Below are positions 18,034-27,962 of a stretch of DNA of 64,000 bases, in pieces; within the stretch, counting starts at the first letter, position 1; each line of letters begins with the position of its first letter. A program made the position numbers and the translations under genes. Location of the stretch: the NCBI GenBank assembly GCA_965277495.1, contig OZ255824.1, positions 2,728,001 to 2,792,000 of the forward strand, given 5' to 3'. The DNA comes from CAHJXG01 sp965277495 (GTDB lineage: Bacteria; Pseudomonadota; Alphaproteobacteria; Acetobacterales; Acetobacteraceae). Under the pieces are notes generated by a model that worked only from the letters and a program-made list of their open reading frames with translations, was not told the DNA's origin and searched no databases.

Positions 18034-19170
18034 ATGAAATTCCCCTACGCCCTGGCGCTCGCCGCCGTGCTGCTCGTTGGCGGCGGATACGCCGGATGGC
18101 GGGAGTTCAGCGCCCACAGCAACCAGAACCAGGCTCCGCCGCCGCCGCCCGTGCCGGTCACTACGGCAATCAGCAAAACCGCCGACGTGCCGGTCTATTT
18201 GCGCGGCATCGGCACCGTTCAGGCGCTGAACTCGATTGAGGTGCATCCCCAGGTCGGCGGCGTGCTGATCAGCGTGCCGGTGCGCGAGGGGCAGGACGTG
18301 AAGCAGGGCGACGTCCTTGCCGTGATCGACCCGCGTCCGTATCAGGCGGCGCTCGACAAGGCGCAGGCGCAGATGCAGCAAGACCAAGCGCAGCTCGAGA
18401 ACGGCAAGGCCGACCTTACGCGCTACTCGAGTCTCGCCCGCAGCGATTTCGCGTCCCGTCAGCAGGTCGAGACCCAGCAGGCCACGGTCGCGCGGTTCCA
18501 GGGCGTGATCGCCGCCGACCAGGCCGCGATCGACGACGCGCAGCTCAACCTCGGCTTCTGCGTGCTGCACGCCACGGTGGACGGGCGGGTGGGGCTGCGC
18601 CGGGTCGATCCCGGCAACCTGATCCAGGCCAACAGCAGCGGCCCGGGCATCCTGCTGGTCGTGCAGGTCCGGCCCATCGCCCTGGTGTTCACCTTGCCGG
18701 AAGAGGACGTGCGGCGGGTGCGGGAGGCCAATTCGCATGGGCCGCTGTCTGTGCTGATCGATAGCTCCGACGGGCGGGACGACCCCGCGCGCGGCACGCT
18801 GCTGACCACGGACAATGCCGTCAATGCCGCGAGCGGCACCATCCAGCTCAAGGCGACGTTCCCGAACGAGGACGACCGGTTGACGCCGGGCGAGTTCGTC
18901 AGCGCGCGGCTGCTGATACGCACCATGCGCGGCATAACCATCCCGCACGAGGCCGTGCAGCACGGGCAGAATGGCCTCTATGTCTTCACGGTCAAGCCGG
19001 ACAATACCGCGGACCGGCGTGATATCCAGCTTGCCTATGACGACGGCACGACGGCGATCATCGCCAAGGGGATCGACGACGGCGAGCAGGTTGTCGTCTC
19101 CGGCCAGACCCGTGTCGGCGTCGGCACGCGGCTGGCTCCGCAGGAACAAACCCGGAGTGCGCAGCGTTGA
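18034..19170 (+). CDS. RND efflux periplasmic adaptor (MdtA-like)
   Basis: A 378-residue membrane-fusion protein with an N-terminal membrane anchor (ALALAAVLLVGGGYAG) and a Pro-rich linker. The lipoyl domain halves are TVQALNSIEVHPQVGGVLISVPVREGQ and FCVLHATVDGRVGLRRVDPGN, on either side of a coiled-coil hairpin rich in Gln/Ala. Beta-barrel and membrane-proximal domains follow (TIPHEAVQHGQNGLYVF). It bridges the inner-membrane pump to an outer-membrane channel; no channel gene is in the window. The stop overlaps the TTG start of the pump gene. Confidence 0.93.
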   Translation: MKFPYALALAAVLLVGGGYAGWREFSAHSNQNQAPPPPPVPVTTAISKTADVPVYLRGIGTVQALNSIEVHPQVGGVLISVPVREGQDVKQGDVLAVIDPRPYQAALDKAQAQMQQDQAQLENGKADLTRYSSLARSDFASRQQVETQQATVARFQGVIAADQAAIDDAQLNLGFCVLHATVDGRVGLRRVDPGNLIQANSSGPGILLVVQVRPIALVFTLPEEDVRRVREANSHGPLSVLIDSSDGRDDPARGTLLTTDNAVNAASGTIQLKATFPNEDDRLTPGEFVSARLLIRTMRGITIPHEAVQHGQNGLYVFTVKPDNTADRRDIQLAYDDGTTAIIAKGIDDGEQVVVSGQTRVGVGTRLAPQEQTRSAQR

Positions 19171-22100
19171 GCATATCCAGCCCGTTCATCCGCCGTCCGA
19201 TCGCCACCTCGCTGCTGGTTGCGGCCATTTTCCTGGCCGGCGCCGCAGCGTATCCGTTCCTGCCGGTCTCGCCGCTGCCGGCAGTCGAGTTCCCGACCAT
19301 CTCGGTGACCGGCTCATACCCCGGCGCCAGCCCGGCCACGATGGCGACCGCCGTCGCGACGCCGCTCGAAACCCAGTTCGGCCAGATCCCCGGCCTCGCG
19401 CAGATGACGTCGGTGAACGTCATGGGCAACTCGCAGATCACCCTGCAGTTCGACCTCAGCCGCGGCATCGACGCGGCCGCCGTGGACGTGCTCGAGGCGA
19501 TCAACGCCGCCGGCGGGCAGTTGCCGAAGGACATCCCGAACCCGCCCACCTTCCGCAAGACCAACCCGGCCGACGCGCCCATCTTGATCATCGCCGTCCG
19601 CTCCGACACGCTGCCGATGACGGAGGTGGACGCGGCGGCGGAGAACATCCTGGCGCAGCAGCTCAGCCAGGTGTCCGGCGTGTCCCAAGTGCTCGTCGGC
19701 GGGCAGCAAACGCCGGCGGTGCGCGTCCAGGTCGACCCGGCGCGCCTGGCCGGCCTGGGCCTCACGCTCGAGGACGTGCGCAACGTGCTGGCCCAGTCCA
19801 CCGCGAACCAGCCGAAGGGGTCGGTCGACGGGCCGCACCAGTCCTATACCGTCTATGCGAACGACCAGCGCACGCGTGCCGAGGAGTACAACGACGCCAT
19901 CATCTCCTATCGCGACGGTGGCGCCGTGCGGGTGCGGGATGTGGGCAAGGCCATCGACGGGCCGACGAACCGCGAGCTCACGGCCTGGCAGGACAACAAG
20001 CCGGCCGTCTTGCTGCTGGTGTTCAAGCAGCCCGGCGCCAACGTGATCAGCACGGTGGACGGGATACGCGCCAGGCTGCCGCGCCTGGTGCGCAGCGTGC
20101 CGGCGGACGTCCGCGTCGACATCGTCTCCGACCGCACGCAAACCATCCGCGCTTCGGTCAGCGACGTCGAGTTCACCCTAGGGCTGTCGATCGCGCTGGT
20201 GATCGCGGTCATCTTCGTGTTCTTGCGCAGCGTCTGGGCGACCGTCATCCCGAGCGTCACCATCCCGATCGCGCTGGTCGGCACCCTGGGCGTCATGTAC
20301 CTGTGCGGGTTCAGCCTCGACAACCTCAGCCTGATGGGCCTCACCATCGCCGTGGGCTTCGTGGTCGACGACGCCATCGTCATGCTGGAGAACATCGTCC
20401 GCTACGTCGAGGACGGCATGACGCCGATGGATGCGGCGTTGAAGGGCGCCGGCGAGATCGGCTTCACCATCGTCAGCATCAGCATCAGCCTGATCGCGGT
20501 GTTCATACCCCTGTTGCTGATGGGTGGCATCGTCGGACGGCTGTTCCGCGAATTCGCCGTCACCGTGTCCATCACCATCGCCGTGTCCGCGATGGTGTCG
20601 CTCACCCTCACCCCCATGATGGCGTCGCGCTTCCTTTCGTCCGAACGGCATGAGCATGGGCGGGCATACAAGGCGGTCGAGGCAATGTTCGACGCGATGC
20701 TGCGCTTCTACGAGCGCACGCTGGACGTGGCGCTGCGGTTCCAGTTCATCACGCTGATGGTGTTCCTGCTGACCGTCGCCGCCACCGTCGGCCTGTTCAT
20801 CATTATCCCCAAGGGCTTCTTCCCGGTGCAGGACACCGGCATCATCATCGGCATCACCGACGCGGCGCAGGACGTGTCGTTCCAGGCCATGTCGCGCCTG
20901 CAAATGAAGGTGAACGAGCTGGTCGGGCAGGACCCGGCGGTCGCTGGCGTCACCTCATCCGTCGGCGCCGGAGCGGGCGGGCAAACCGCGAACAACGGAC
21001 GGCTGTATATTGCGTTGAAGCCCTGGAGCGAGCGCAGCGAGAACGCGGCCCAGATCGTGGCGCGGCTCAGCCAGAAGATGCAGGGCGTCGAGGGCATCCG
21101 GCTGTTCATGCAGCCGGCGCAGGACGTGAGCGTGGGCGGGCGGCTGTCGCGGACGCAATACCAATACACGCTGTCCGATCCGGACGGCGCCGAACTGAAC
21201 ACCTGGGCGCCGCGGGTGCTGGACAAGCTGCGCAGCATCCCGAGCCTGGCGGACGTGACGTCGGACGCGGCGGGCGCCGGGCTGACTGCGACGCTCACCT
21301 ACGACAAGGAGGAGGCCGCGCGGTTTGGCGTGCAGCCCGGCACCATCGACGCGACGCTCGACGACGCATTCGGGCAGCGGCAGGTTGCGCAGTACTTCAC
21401 CGCCCTCAAGGCGTATTACGTGGTGCTCGAGGTGACGCCGGGGCAGCAGGAGACGCTCGACACGCTGCGCCAGCTCTATGTCCGCACCTCATCGGGCGGG
21501 ATGGCGCCGCTTTCGACGTTCGTGCGCATCGACACGGCGCCGGTGCAGCCGCTGGTGGTCAATCACCAGAGCCAGTTCCCGTCGGTGACGATCTCCTACA
21601 ACCTGAAGCCCGGCGCATCGCTGGGCGAGTCCGTCACCGCCATCAACCAGGCGACTGCGGCGATGGGCGTGCCGTCGACGGTGACGGGGGCGTTCCAGGG
21701 CACGGCGCAGGCGTTCCAAAGCTCGCTCAGCTCGCAGCCGCTGCTGATCCTGGCGGCGCTGGTCGCGGTCTACATCATCCTGGGCATCCTGTATGAGAGC
21801 TACATCCTGCCGCTGACGATCCTGTCCACTTTGCCGTCGGCGGGGGTCGGGGCGCTATTGATGCTGCTGGCGGCTGGATACGACCTGACGGTGATCGCCA
21901 TCGTGGGCATTATCCTGCTGATCGGCATCGTGAAAAAGAACGGCATCATCCTGGTGGATTTCGCCATCAATGCCGAGCGCAACGAGGGCGCGGAGCCGTT
22001 GGACGCGATCCGCCGGGCTTGCCTGCTGCGGTTCCGTCCGATCCTCATGACGACGATGGCAGCGTTGCTGTCGGGCCTGCCGTTGATGCTCGAAAGCGGC

Positions 22101-22301
22101 GCCGGGTCCGAGCTGCGCAAGCCGCTCGGGTTCGCGATGGTGGGCGGGCTGGCATTGAGCCAGGTGCTGACGCTTTATACCACGCCGGTCATCTATCTGT
22201 ATCTCGACCGCCTGCAGCGCTGGTTCGCCCCGGTGCCCAAGAAGCGCAACATGCCCCGGCTCGCCGGCGCGATGCGGGCGGAGCCGGAGGCGTCGGGGTA
22301 G
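19167..22301 (+). CDS. RND multidrug efflux pump inner-membrane subunit (MdtB/MdtC-like)
   Basis: A 1044-residue RND permease with TTG start at 19167 overlapping the adaptor stop (TTGA), which implies coupled translation. The start SPFIRRPIATSLLVAAIFLAG and the TM4 proton-relay pair D401-D402 (GFVVDDAIVMLENIVRY) are intact. So are the two porter loops and the repeat TM half with GIVKKNGIILVDFA. Length is normal for a heavy-metal-independent drug/bile-salt-type exporter. Substrates cannot be predicted. Confidence 0.94.
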   Translation: MSISSPFIRRPIATSLLVAAIFLAGAAAYPFLPVSPLPAVEFPTISVTGSYPGASPATMATAVATPLETQFGQIPGLAQMTSVNVMGNSQITLQFDLSRGIDAAAVDVLEAINAAGGQLPKDIPNPPTFRKTNPADAPILIIAVRSDTLPMTEVDAAAENILAQQLSQVSGVSQVLVGGQQTPAVRVQVDPARLAGLGLTLEDVRNVLAQSTANQPKGSVDGPHQSYTVYANDQRTRAEEYNDAIISYRDGGAVRVRDVGKAIDGPTNRELTAWQDNKPAVLLLVFKQPGANVISTVDGIRARLPRLVRSVPADVRVDIVSDRTQTIRASVSDVEFTLGLSIALVIAVIFVFLRSVWATVIPSVTIPIALVGTLGVMYLCGFSLDNLSLMGLTIAVGFVVDDAIVMLENIVRYVEDGMTPMDAALKGAGEIGFTIVSISISLIAVFIPLLLMGGIVGRLFREFAVTVSITIAVSAMVSLTLTPMMASRFLSSERHEHGRAYKAVEAMFDAMLRFYERTLDVALRFQFITLMVFLLTVAATVGLFIIIPKGFFPVQDTGIIIGITDAAQDVSFQAMSRLQMKVNELVGQDPAVAGVTSSVGAGAGGQTANNGRLYIALKPWSERSENAAQIVARLSQKMQGVEGIRLFMQPAQDVSVGGRLSRTQYQYTLSDPDGAELNTWAPRVLDKLRSIPSLADVTSDAAGAGLTATLTYDKEEAARFGVQPGTIDATLDDAFGQRQVAQYFTALKAYYVVLEVTPGQQETLDTLRQLYVRTSSGGMAPLSTFVRIDTAPVQPLVVNHQSQFPSVTISYNLKPGASLGESVTAINQATAAMGVPSTVTGAFQGTAQAFQSSLSSQPLLILAALVAVYIILGILYESYILPLTILSTLPSAGVGALLMLLAAGYDLTVIAIVGIILLIGIVKKNGIILVDFAINAERNEGAEPLDAIRRACLLRFRPILMTTMAALLSGLPLMLESGAGSELRKPLGFAMVGGLALSQVLTLYTTPVIYLYLDRLQRWFAPVPKKRNMPRLAGAMRAEPEASG

Positions 22302-22452
22302 CCTGTTGCTGGCGTGAGAGTGGGTTGGCCTTCGCTGCTTGATCGAGCAGGCGGATGATGTGCGCGACCGTGATCGACAGACCATTCGGGGGATCCGTTC
22401 GCGCTATATATCAGTCCAACCAACACGGAACCGCTTGCGGTGATATGGCCCC

Positions 22453-25179
22453 ATGCCTCGCCTCGGCCTGCGTTTAACGCCGCACGGCCATCTGCTGCTG
22501 GAGCAGGCTGACGACGCGCCGGAGCTGGACGCGCGGATGGCAGCGCGCCTGGCCAATGCGTTTGGCCGCGGCAGCGGGCCGGGCCTGCTGCAGCTCGGGG
22601 CGGGCGAGGTGGGGCAAACGCTGCCGCCGGCATTTGCCTGGTGGCGCGGATTTGCCGCGCGCTACGTGACGGCGTTGCGCCTGCATGCACCCGGCGGCAA
22701 CGAGGGCGCCTCGTCCGCGTCCGCACTGCCCGATCTCGCTCCGCCCGATGCGGCGGAACTCGCCGCCCTGGCGCTGGCGGCGCCGATGATGCCGGGCTCC
22801 GAATACCTGGCGCCAGGCCTCCTGCGGACGCTGTGGGCGGACCTGGCGGCGGCGGCGTCCAACGCGCTGGCGGCTGCCAAAACGGACCTGCAAAGCTTCC
22901 TGAAAGCGCTGAACCCGGCCTGGAACCTCGTGGGGCGCGTGCACTTCAACCTGGCGGAAAACCGCCGCGACCCGGACTATCCGTTCGCCTTCATGGCGAC
23001 CTACACGACGCAGCTCTCGGCGCAGGCCAAGGCCCAGCACCTCCCTTTGGGCCAGGCCCTGCGCGACTACGCAGGCAAAGCGGACAAGGGCAAGCTCCTG
23101 GCCTTGCTGGTGCCCATGCAGCGGGCGGCGGAAAGCTGCGCCTGGCTCCGTCCGATGGTGGACACGGGCGAGATCTTCCATCCCCTGCGCTGGAGCGTCC
23201 CCGATGCCTCGCGCTTCCTTTCGACCGTGCCGGAGCTGGAGGCCGCCGGCGTCGTCGTGCGCATGCCCGCGTCATGGCCCGCGAACCGCCCGGCGCGCCC
23301 CCGCGTGACGGCGACCGTCGGGACGCGCGCGCCCTCCGCCTTCGGCCTCGATGGCTTGCTCGACTTCCAAGCGGAGATGACGCTGGAGGGCGAGCGGCTG
23401 ACCGACCGGGAGATCAGCGCGCTGCTCGCCGGGACCGACGCCTTGGTGCTGCTGCGCGGACGCTGGGTCGAGGTGGACCGCCAGCGGCTCGGGCGCACGA
23501 TGCAGCGCTTCCGCGACGCCGAACGGCTTGCCGAGCAGCACGGCCTGACCTTCGCGGAGGCGATGCGGATGCTCGCCGGCGCGGCGATCGCGGAAGACGG
23601 CGACGCCGATGCGGCGGACGCCGATTGGGGCCGCGTGACGGCCGGGCCTTGGCTGGCGGACACATTGAGGGCGCTGCGCACGCCCGACGGCACCGGCGCC
23701 GATCCTGGCCCGGCCCTGCATGGCACGCTGCGGCCCTACCAGAAGGCCGGGGTGCAATGGCTGCACTTGCTCTCCGGCCTCGGGCTGGGCGCCTGCCTGG
23801 CCGATGACATGGGGCTGGGCAAGACCATCCAGGTGCTCTCGCTGCTGCTGGTGCAACGGGCGAAGCGCGCGGGCGCCCCAAAACAAGGACCGCTGCAGCC
23901 TAGCTTGCTGGTCGCGCCGGCGTCGCTCCTCGACAACTGGATGGCGGAGTTGGAACGGTTTGCGCCCAGTTTGAAGGCCGGGATCGTGCATCCCTCGGCC
24001 ATGACGTCCGAACAGCTCAAGCAGTTCACGCCGGACGACATCGCTGGGCTCGACCTGGTGATCACCAGCTACGGCTCGCTGCTGCGCATTCCCGGCCTGT
24101 CGCAGATCGCCTGGCTTTTCGCCATCCTGGATGAGGCGCAGGCGATCAAGAACCCGGACGCGAAGCAGACCAGGGCGGTGAAGGCGCTCGACGCCCGCTC
24201 CCGGATCGCCCTGACGGGGACGCCGGTGGAGAATCACCTGGGCGACCTGTGGTCGATCTTCGACTTCATCAATCCCGGGCTGCTGGGCACCGCGCGGCAG
24301 TTCAAGCGCTACGCCAAGGGCCTGAGTGAACGCGAGCAGAACCCATACGGCCCGCTGCGGACGTTGGTGCAGCCCTACATCCTGCGGCGCATGAAGACCG
24401 ACAGGTCGATCATCGCCGACCTGCCGGACAAGACGGAAGTGCGGGCCTATTGCCGCCTGACCCGGCGGCAGGCCGCGCTCTATGCACAAGCGGTGCAGGA
24501 GCTCGCGGACCGCCTGGCCGACACCGACGGCATGGAGCGCAGGGGCATCGTGCTCGCCACGCTGATGCGGCTCAAGCAGGTCTGCAACCACCCCTCGCAA
24601 TGGCTGGGCGACGACGCTTGGGCGGAGGCGGACAGCGGCAAGCTGGCACGCCTGCGCGAGATCGCCGAAGTGGCGGCGGCCCGGCAGGAGAAGATGCTGG
24701 TGTTCAGCCAGTTCCGCGAGATCACCGCCCCGCTCGCCACGTTCCTCGGCGGGATTTTCGGACGGCCCGGGCTGGTCCTGCACGGCGGGACGCCGGTGAA
24801 GCGGCGCAAGGAATTGGTGCAGGCGTTCCAGTCCGACGAGGCCGCGCCGTTCTTCGTCCTGTCGCTCAAGGCCGGGGGCGCCGGGCTGACGCTGACCGCG
24901 GCCTCCCACGTCGTGCATTTCGACCGCTGGTGGAACCCGGCCGTGGAGAACCAGGCCACCGACCGCGCCTTCCGCATCGGCCAGAAACGGAACGTGCTGG
25001 TGCACAAGTTCGTCTGCCGCGGCACGGTGGAGGAGAAGATCGATGCCCTGATCGAGTCGAAGAAGGGGCTTTCCGAAGCGTTGCTGGCCGGGCCCGGCGA
25101 GGTCAGCCTGACCGAGATGAGCGACGACGCCCTGCTGCGAATGGTTGCGCTTGACCTGAACGCCGCAATGCAGGAGTGA
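22453..25179 (+). CDS. SNF2-family DEAD/DEAH-box helicase/translocase
   Basis: A 908-residue protein. Residues 1-420 are a low-similarity N-terminal region common to bacterial SNF2 proteins. The ATPase core follows, with motif I ADDMGLGKTIQ (Lys457), motif II DEAQ (560-563), ALTGTPVENHLGDLWSIFDF (motif III) and FILRRMKTD-type linker residues. The C-terminal helicase lobe shows LVFSQFRE, LSLKAGGAGLTLTAASHVVHFDRWWNP and ATDRAFRIGQ. It likely moves along double-stranded DNA and remodels protein-DNA complexes or transcription. It is followed after 6 bp by a SWIM protein, a recurrent bacterial pairing. Confidence 0.92.
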   Translation: MPRLGLRLTPHGHLLLEQADDAPELDARMAARLANAFGRGSGPGLLQLGAGEVGQTLPPAFAWWRGFAARYVTALRLHAPGGNEGASSASALPDLAPPDAAELAALALAAPMMPGSEYLAPGLLRTLWADLAAAASNALAAAKTDLQSFLKALNPAWNLVGRVHFNLAENRRDPDYPFAFMATYTTQLSAQAKAQHLPLGQALRDYAGKADKGKLLALLVPMQRAAESCAWLRPMVDTGEIFHPLRWSVPDASRFLSTVPELEAAGVVVRMPASWPANRPARPRVTATVGTRAPSAFGLDGLLDFQAEMTLEGERLTDREISALLAGTDALVLLRGRWVEVDRQRLGRTMQRFRDAERLAEQHGLTFAEAMRMLAGAAIAEDGDADAADADWGRVTAGPWLADTLRALRTPDGTGADPGPALHGTLRPYQKAGVQWLHLLSGLGLGACLADDMGLGKTIQVLSLLLVQRAKRAGAPKQGPLQPSLLVAPASLLDNWMAELERFAPSLKAGIVHPSAMTSEQLKQFTPDDIAGLDLVITSYGSLLRIPGLSQIAWLFAILDEAQAIKNPDAKQTRAVKALDARSRIALTGTPVENHLGDLWSIFDFINPGLLGTARQFKRYAKGLSEREQNPYGPLRTLVQPYILRRMKTDRSIIADLPDKTEVRAYCRLTRRQAALYAQAVQELADRLADTDGMERRGIVLATLMRLKQVCNHPSQWLGDDAWAEADSGKLARLREIAEVAAARQEKMLVFSQFREITAPLATFLGGIFGRPGLVLHGGTPVKRRKELVQAFQSDEAAPFFVLSLKAGGAGLTLTAASHVVHFDRWWNPAVENQATDRAFRIGQKRNVLVHKFVCRGTVEEKIDALIESKKGLSEALLAGPGEVSLTEMSDDALLRMVALDLNAAMQE

Positions 25180-25185
25180 CGGGCG

Positions 25186-26187
25186 ATGCCGCGCTACGAT
25201 GATGGCGGATGGCCCGCCTATGTTCCCGTCGCCGAACGCCGCCGCAAGGCCGAGCGCGAGGCTGCCAAGCTGCGCAAGCAGGGCCAACCGCTCGCGCCGG
25301 TGCGAATCGAGGGCCGCGCGATCGCCGTCACCGCCTGGGGCGTGGCGTGGTGCGACAACCTGGAGAGCTACCGCGACTACGAGAGCCGGCTGCCGCGAGG
25401 GCGGACCTATGCGCGCAACGGCTCGGTGATCGACCTGCAGATCGGGCCCGGCGAGGTCAAGGCACTGGTCAGCGGCTCGTCGATCTACAAGGTCGCGATC
25501 ACGATTACGCCCATCCCCGGCGCCCGCTGGCGGTCGATCCGCGCCGACTGCGCCGGGCGCATCGAGTCCCTGGTGGAGCTGCTGCAAGGCCGGCTGTCGC
25601 AGGCAGTCATGGACCGCATGTGCCGCCAGGGAACCGGGCTGTTTCCCAAGCCATCGGAGATACGGTTCTCCTGCAGTTGCTTGGATCACGCGTCGATGTG
25701 CAAGCACGTCGCGGCGGCGCTGTACGGCGTGGGGGCACGGCTGGATCAAAGCCCGGAGCTGCTGTTCCGGCTCCGGGCCGTCGATGCGGGCGACCTCGTG
25801 GCCGGTGTCGACAGCGCGGCGCTGGCGTCCAAGCCCGCCGGGGACAGGATGCTGGCGTCGGAGGACGTTTCGGCCCTGTTCGGCCTCGACCTGGCCGGAT
25901 CAGGCGTTGCGGACGGTGAAGCCGGTGGCGCGCCGCGTGCCCGGCCCAGCCGGAGCCGCGCCCCGCCGCCAGTAAAGCCCAAGCGGGCGGCCGCGGCCAA
26001 GAAACCCGATGCGATCGCAATGGGCAGCGCAAGCGGCCTGGACAAGAAAGCGGCGGAGAAGCTGGTGGCGGATGTCATCGCCCGGATCGGCAAGCACATC
26101 GTGGCGGAATTCGACAAGGCAGCCGCCCCGCGCGTGCAGACGCCAACGGGAAAGCAATTAGCCGGCAAACCGGCGAAGAAACGCTGA
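25186..26187 (+). CDS. SWIM zinc-finger protein
   Basis: A 333-residue protein with a SWIM finger, CSC-x6-CKH: ligands Cys163, Cys165, Cys172 and His174 in SCSCLDHASMCKHVAAALYG. The N-terminal half holds the conserved ITAWGVAWCDNLESYRDYESRLPRGRTYARNGSV-type region of this family. The C-terminal third is a low-complexity basic tail (Arg/Lys/Ala/Pro) that may contact nucleic acid. It starts 6 bp after the SNF2 gene, and the two probably act together. Confidence 0.92.
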   Translation: MPRYDDGGWPAYVPVAERRRKAEREAAKLRKQGQPLAPVRIEGRAIAVTAWGVAWCDNLESYRDYESRLPRGRTYARNGSVIDLQIGPGEVKALVSGSSIYKVAITITPIPGARWRSIRADCAGRIESLVELLQGRLSQAVMDRMCRQGTGLFPKPSEIRFSCSCLDHASMCKHVAAALYGVGARLDQSPELLFRLRAVDAGDLVAGVDSAALASKPAGDRMLASEDVSALFGLDLAGSGVADGEAGGAPRARPSRSRAPPPVKPKRAAAAKKPDAIAMGSASGLDKKAAEKLVADVIARIGKHIVAEFDKAAAPRVQTPTGKQLAGKPAKKR

Positions 26188-26251
26188 CCGGGTCGGCCGC
26201 GTGGCCGATGGGGCCAGCGCGCGCCGCAGCCGGATCAAGGAGGGGCCAGCC

Positions 26252-27652
26252 ATGTCGTCCGCAGACTTGCATTACCTGCCGCTGCTCGAAGTCTCGGAGC
26301 GCATCCGGCGGCGGGAGCTCTCGCCCGTGACGGTGGCCGACGCGATCCTCGACCGGATCGCCCGGCTGGACGGGCAGGCGCGCAGCTACACCACCGTGCT
26401 GGCGCACCGCGCCCGTGCCGCCGCCGCGCGTGCCGAGCGGGAAATCGCCGCCGGTTTCTGGCGCGGCCCGCTGCACGGCGTTCCGCTCGCGGTGAAGGAC
26501 CTGTGCGCCACCAGCTTCGCACCGACCACCGGCGGCATGCCGCTGCGGCGGAACTCGACGCCGGACCACGATGCGACGGTCGTGCGCCGCCTCGAGGACG
26601 CCGGCGCGGTGATCCTCGGCAAGCTGCAGATGACCGAGGGCGCCTACACCAGCCATCATCCGGACGATCCGCCGCCGCTCAATCCTTGGAACGCCGGGCA
26701 TTGGGTCGGCTCGTCGTCGACCGGGTCGGGCGTCGCGACGGCGCTGGGCCTGTGCTTCGGCTCGCTCGGTTCGGATACCGGGGGATCGATCCGGTTTCCG
26801 TCGGCGACCTGCGGGCTGACCGGGATCAAGCCGACCTGGGGGCGCGTCAGCCGGCATGGCATCCTGCCGCTGGGGGCGTCGCTCGATCATGTGGGGCCGA
26901 TGGCGCGCAACGCTGCCGACGCGGCGGCGATCCTGGGCGTCATCGCCGGCGCCGATGCGGACGACCCGACCGCGATCCAGCAGCCGGTGCCCGATTATCT
27001 TGCAGAATTGGGCCGGGGCATCAGCGGCGTCACCATCGGGATCGACCGCGGCTATAACGGCGACGGCATCGACCGCGAGGTGACTGAAGCCGTGCGGGCG
27101 GCGGAGGGCGTCTTTGCGGCCCTCGGCGCGCGTATCCGCGAGATCGAGTTCCCGCCGACGGACACGCTGCTGCGCGGCTGGATTCCGTTCTGCGCCGTCG
27201 AAACCGCGATCGCGCACCAAGGCAGCTACCCGGCGCGCGCCGGCGAGTACGGCCCGGACCTCGCCAACCTGATCGAGCACGGGCGGCGGATTTCGGCGAC
27301 CGAGTTCGGCGCGATCATGCACGAGCGGCTGGAGTTCTCTGGACGGCTGGCCGCGGTGTTCCAGGACGTCGACCTGCTGCTGATGCCGGCCATGCCGGTC
27401 CCGGTGCCGAGCCTTGACCGCATGGCGGAGTATGGGCAGGATGATGGGGTGCTGCTGCGCATGCTGCGCTTCACCGCCCCGTTCAACTTCGCTGGGAACC
27501 CGACCATCACCCTGCCGAGCGGCATTGACGCGGCGGGCCTGCCGCTCAGCCTGCAGCTTGCCGGGCCGCACGTGTCTGAGGCGTTGCTGTGCCGCGCCGG
27601 GCACGCGTTCCAACAGCGCACCGATTGGCATTCGCGGCGGCCGCCAGGGTGA
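26252..27652 (+). CDS. Amidase (amidase-signature family), copy 1
   Basis: A 466-residue amidase-signature hydrolase. The catalytic Lys lies in GVPLAVKDLC, the cis-Ser in GSSSTGSGVATALG, and the nucleophilic Ser in GSDTGGSIRFPSATCGLTG. It hydrolyses a C-N amide bond of unknown substrate. ATG 26252 follows a strong ribosome site (AAGGAGGGG at 26237-26245). No signal peptide, so cytoplasmic. Together with the second amidase, the peptide-type binding protein and the acylase downstream it suggests amide catabolism. Confidence 0.9.
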   Translation: MSSADLHYLPLLEVSERIRRRELSPVTVADAILDRIARLDGQARSYTTVLAHRARAAAARAEREIAAGFWRGPLHGVPLAVKDLCATSFAPTTGGMPLRRNSTPDHDATVVRRLEDAGAVILGKLQMTEGAYTSHHPDDPPPLNPWNAGHWVGSSSTGSGVATALGLCFGSLGSDTGGSIRFPSATCGLTGIKPTWGRVSRHGILPLGASLDHVGPMARNAADAAAILGVIAGADADDPTAIQQPVPDYLAELGRGISGVTIGIDRGYNGDGIDREVTEAVRAAEGVFAALGARIREIEFPPTDTLLRGWIPFCAVETAIAHQGSYPARAGEYGPDLANLIEHGRRISATEFGAIMHERLEFSGRLAAVFQDVDLLLMPAMPVPVPSLDRMAEYGQDDGVLLRMLRFTAPFNFAGNPTITLPSGIDAAGLPLSLQLAGPHVSEALLCRAGHAFQQRTDWHSRRPPG

Positions 27653-27663
27653 CGGCAGCTTCC

Positions 27664-27735
27664 ATCGGCACGGAAATCGCAATCGGCACGGAAATCGCTA
27701 TCGGCACGGAAATCGCAATCGGCACGGAAATCGCA
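27664..27735. repeat. Four tandem 18-bp repeats
   Basis: The unit atcggcacggaaatcgca is repeated four times head to tail; the second copy ends in t instead of a, otherwise the copies are identical. It starts 11 bp after the amidase stop and ends 39 bp before the truncated SDR start. The period (18 bp) is a multiple of three and the stretch is open in one + frame (repeating IGTEIA), but no gene covers it. Confidence 0.95.
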
Positions 27736-27774
27736 TTGGTAATCAGAAGCCGCACCACGCCGGAAGGCTAGTTC

Positions 27775-27867
27775 ATGGATCTCGGGCTCAAAGGACACCG
27801 CGCGCTCGTCACCGGCGTCACGAACTTGACGGGGAGGGTGCAGCGGCGGCGGCCCTACCATCACTAG
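27775..27867 (+). pseudogene. Remnant of a short-chain dehydrogenase/reductase N-terminus
   Basis: The frame MDLGLKGHRALVTGV matches the first strand and glycine motif of many SDR-family oxidoreductases (typically MDLGLKGKRALVTGG...). The similarity breaks off after about 16 codons, and a stop comes at 27865. No further SDR motif (NNAG, YxxxK) follows before the next gene. I read this as the 5' stump of a deleted gene, adjacent to the tandem repeat. The rest of the 310-bp gap shows nothing. Confidence 0.5.
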
Positions 27868-27962
27868 GCGCGTTCGGGCGCGCGGGCTTCGGCGCTTGGC
27901 CGCCCAACCCCGAAAGCTAACGGCGCCACTTCACGCGGCCCCTCATCACCAAAGGAGCGTCC

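Noticed and set aside
23272..25749. An 825-codon minus-strand frame opposite the SNF2 gene.
   Set aside because: Spans two certain genes on the other strand and has no motif; an effect of high GC.
27664..27735. Tandem repeats considered as a CRISPR array.
   Set aside because: The units are 18 bp and directly contiguous, with no spacers and no cas genes.
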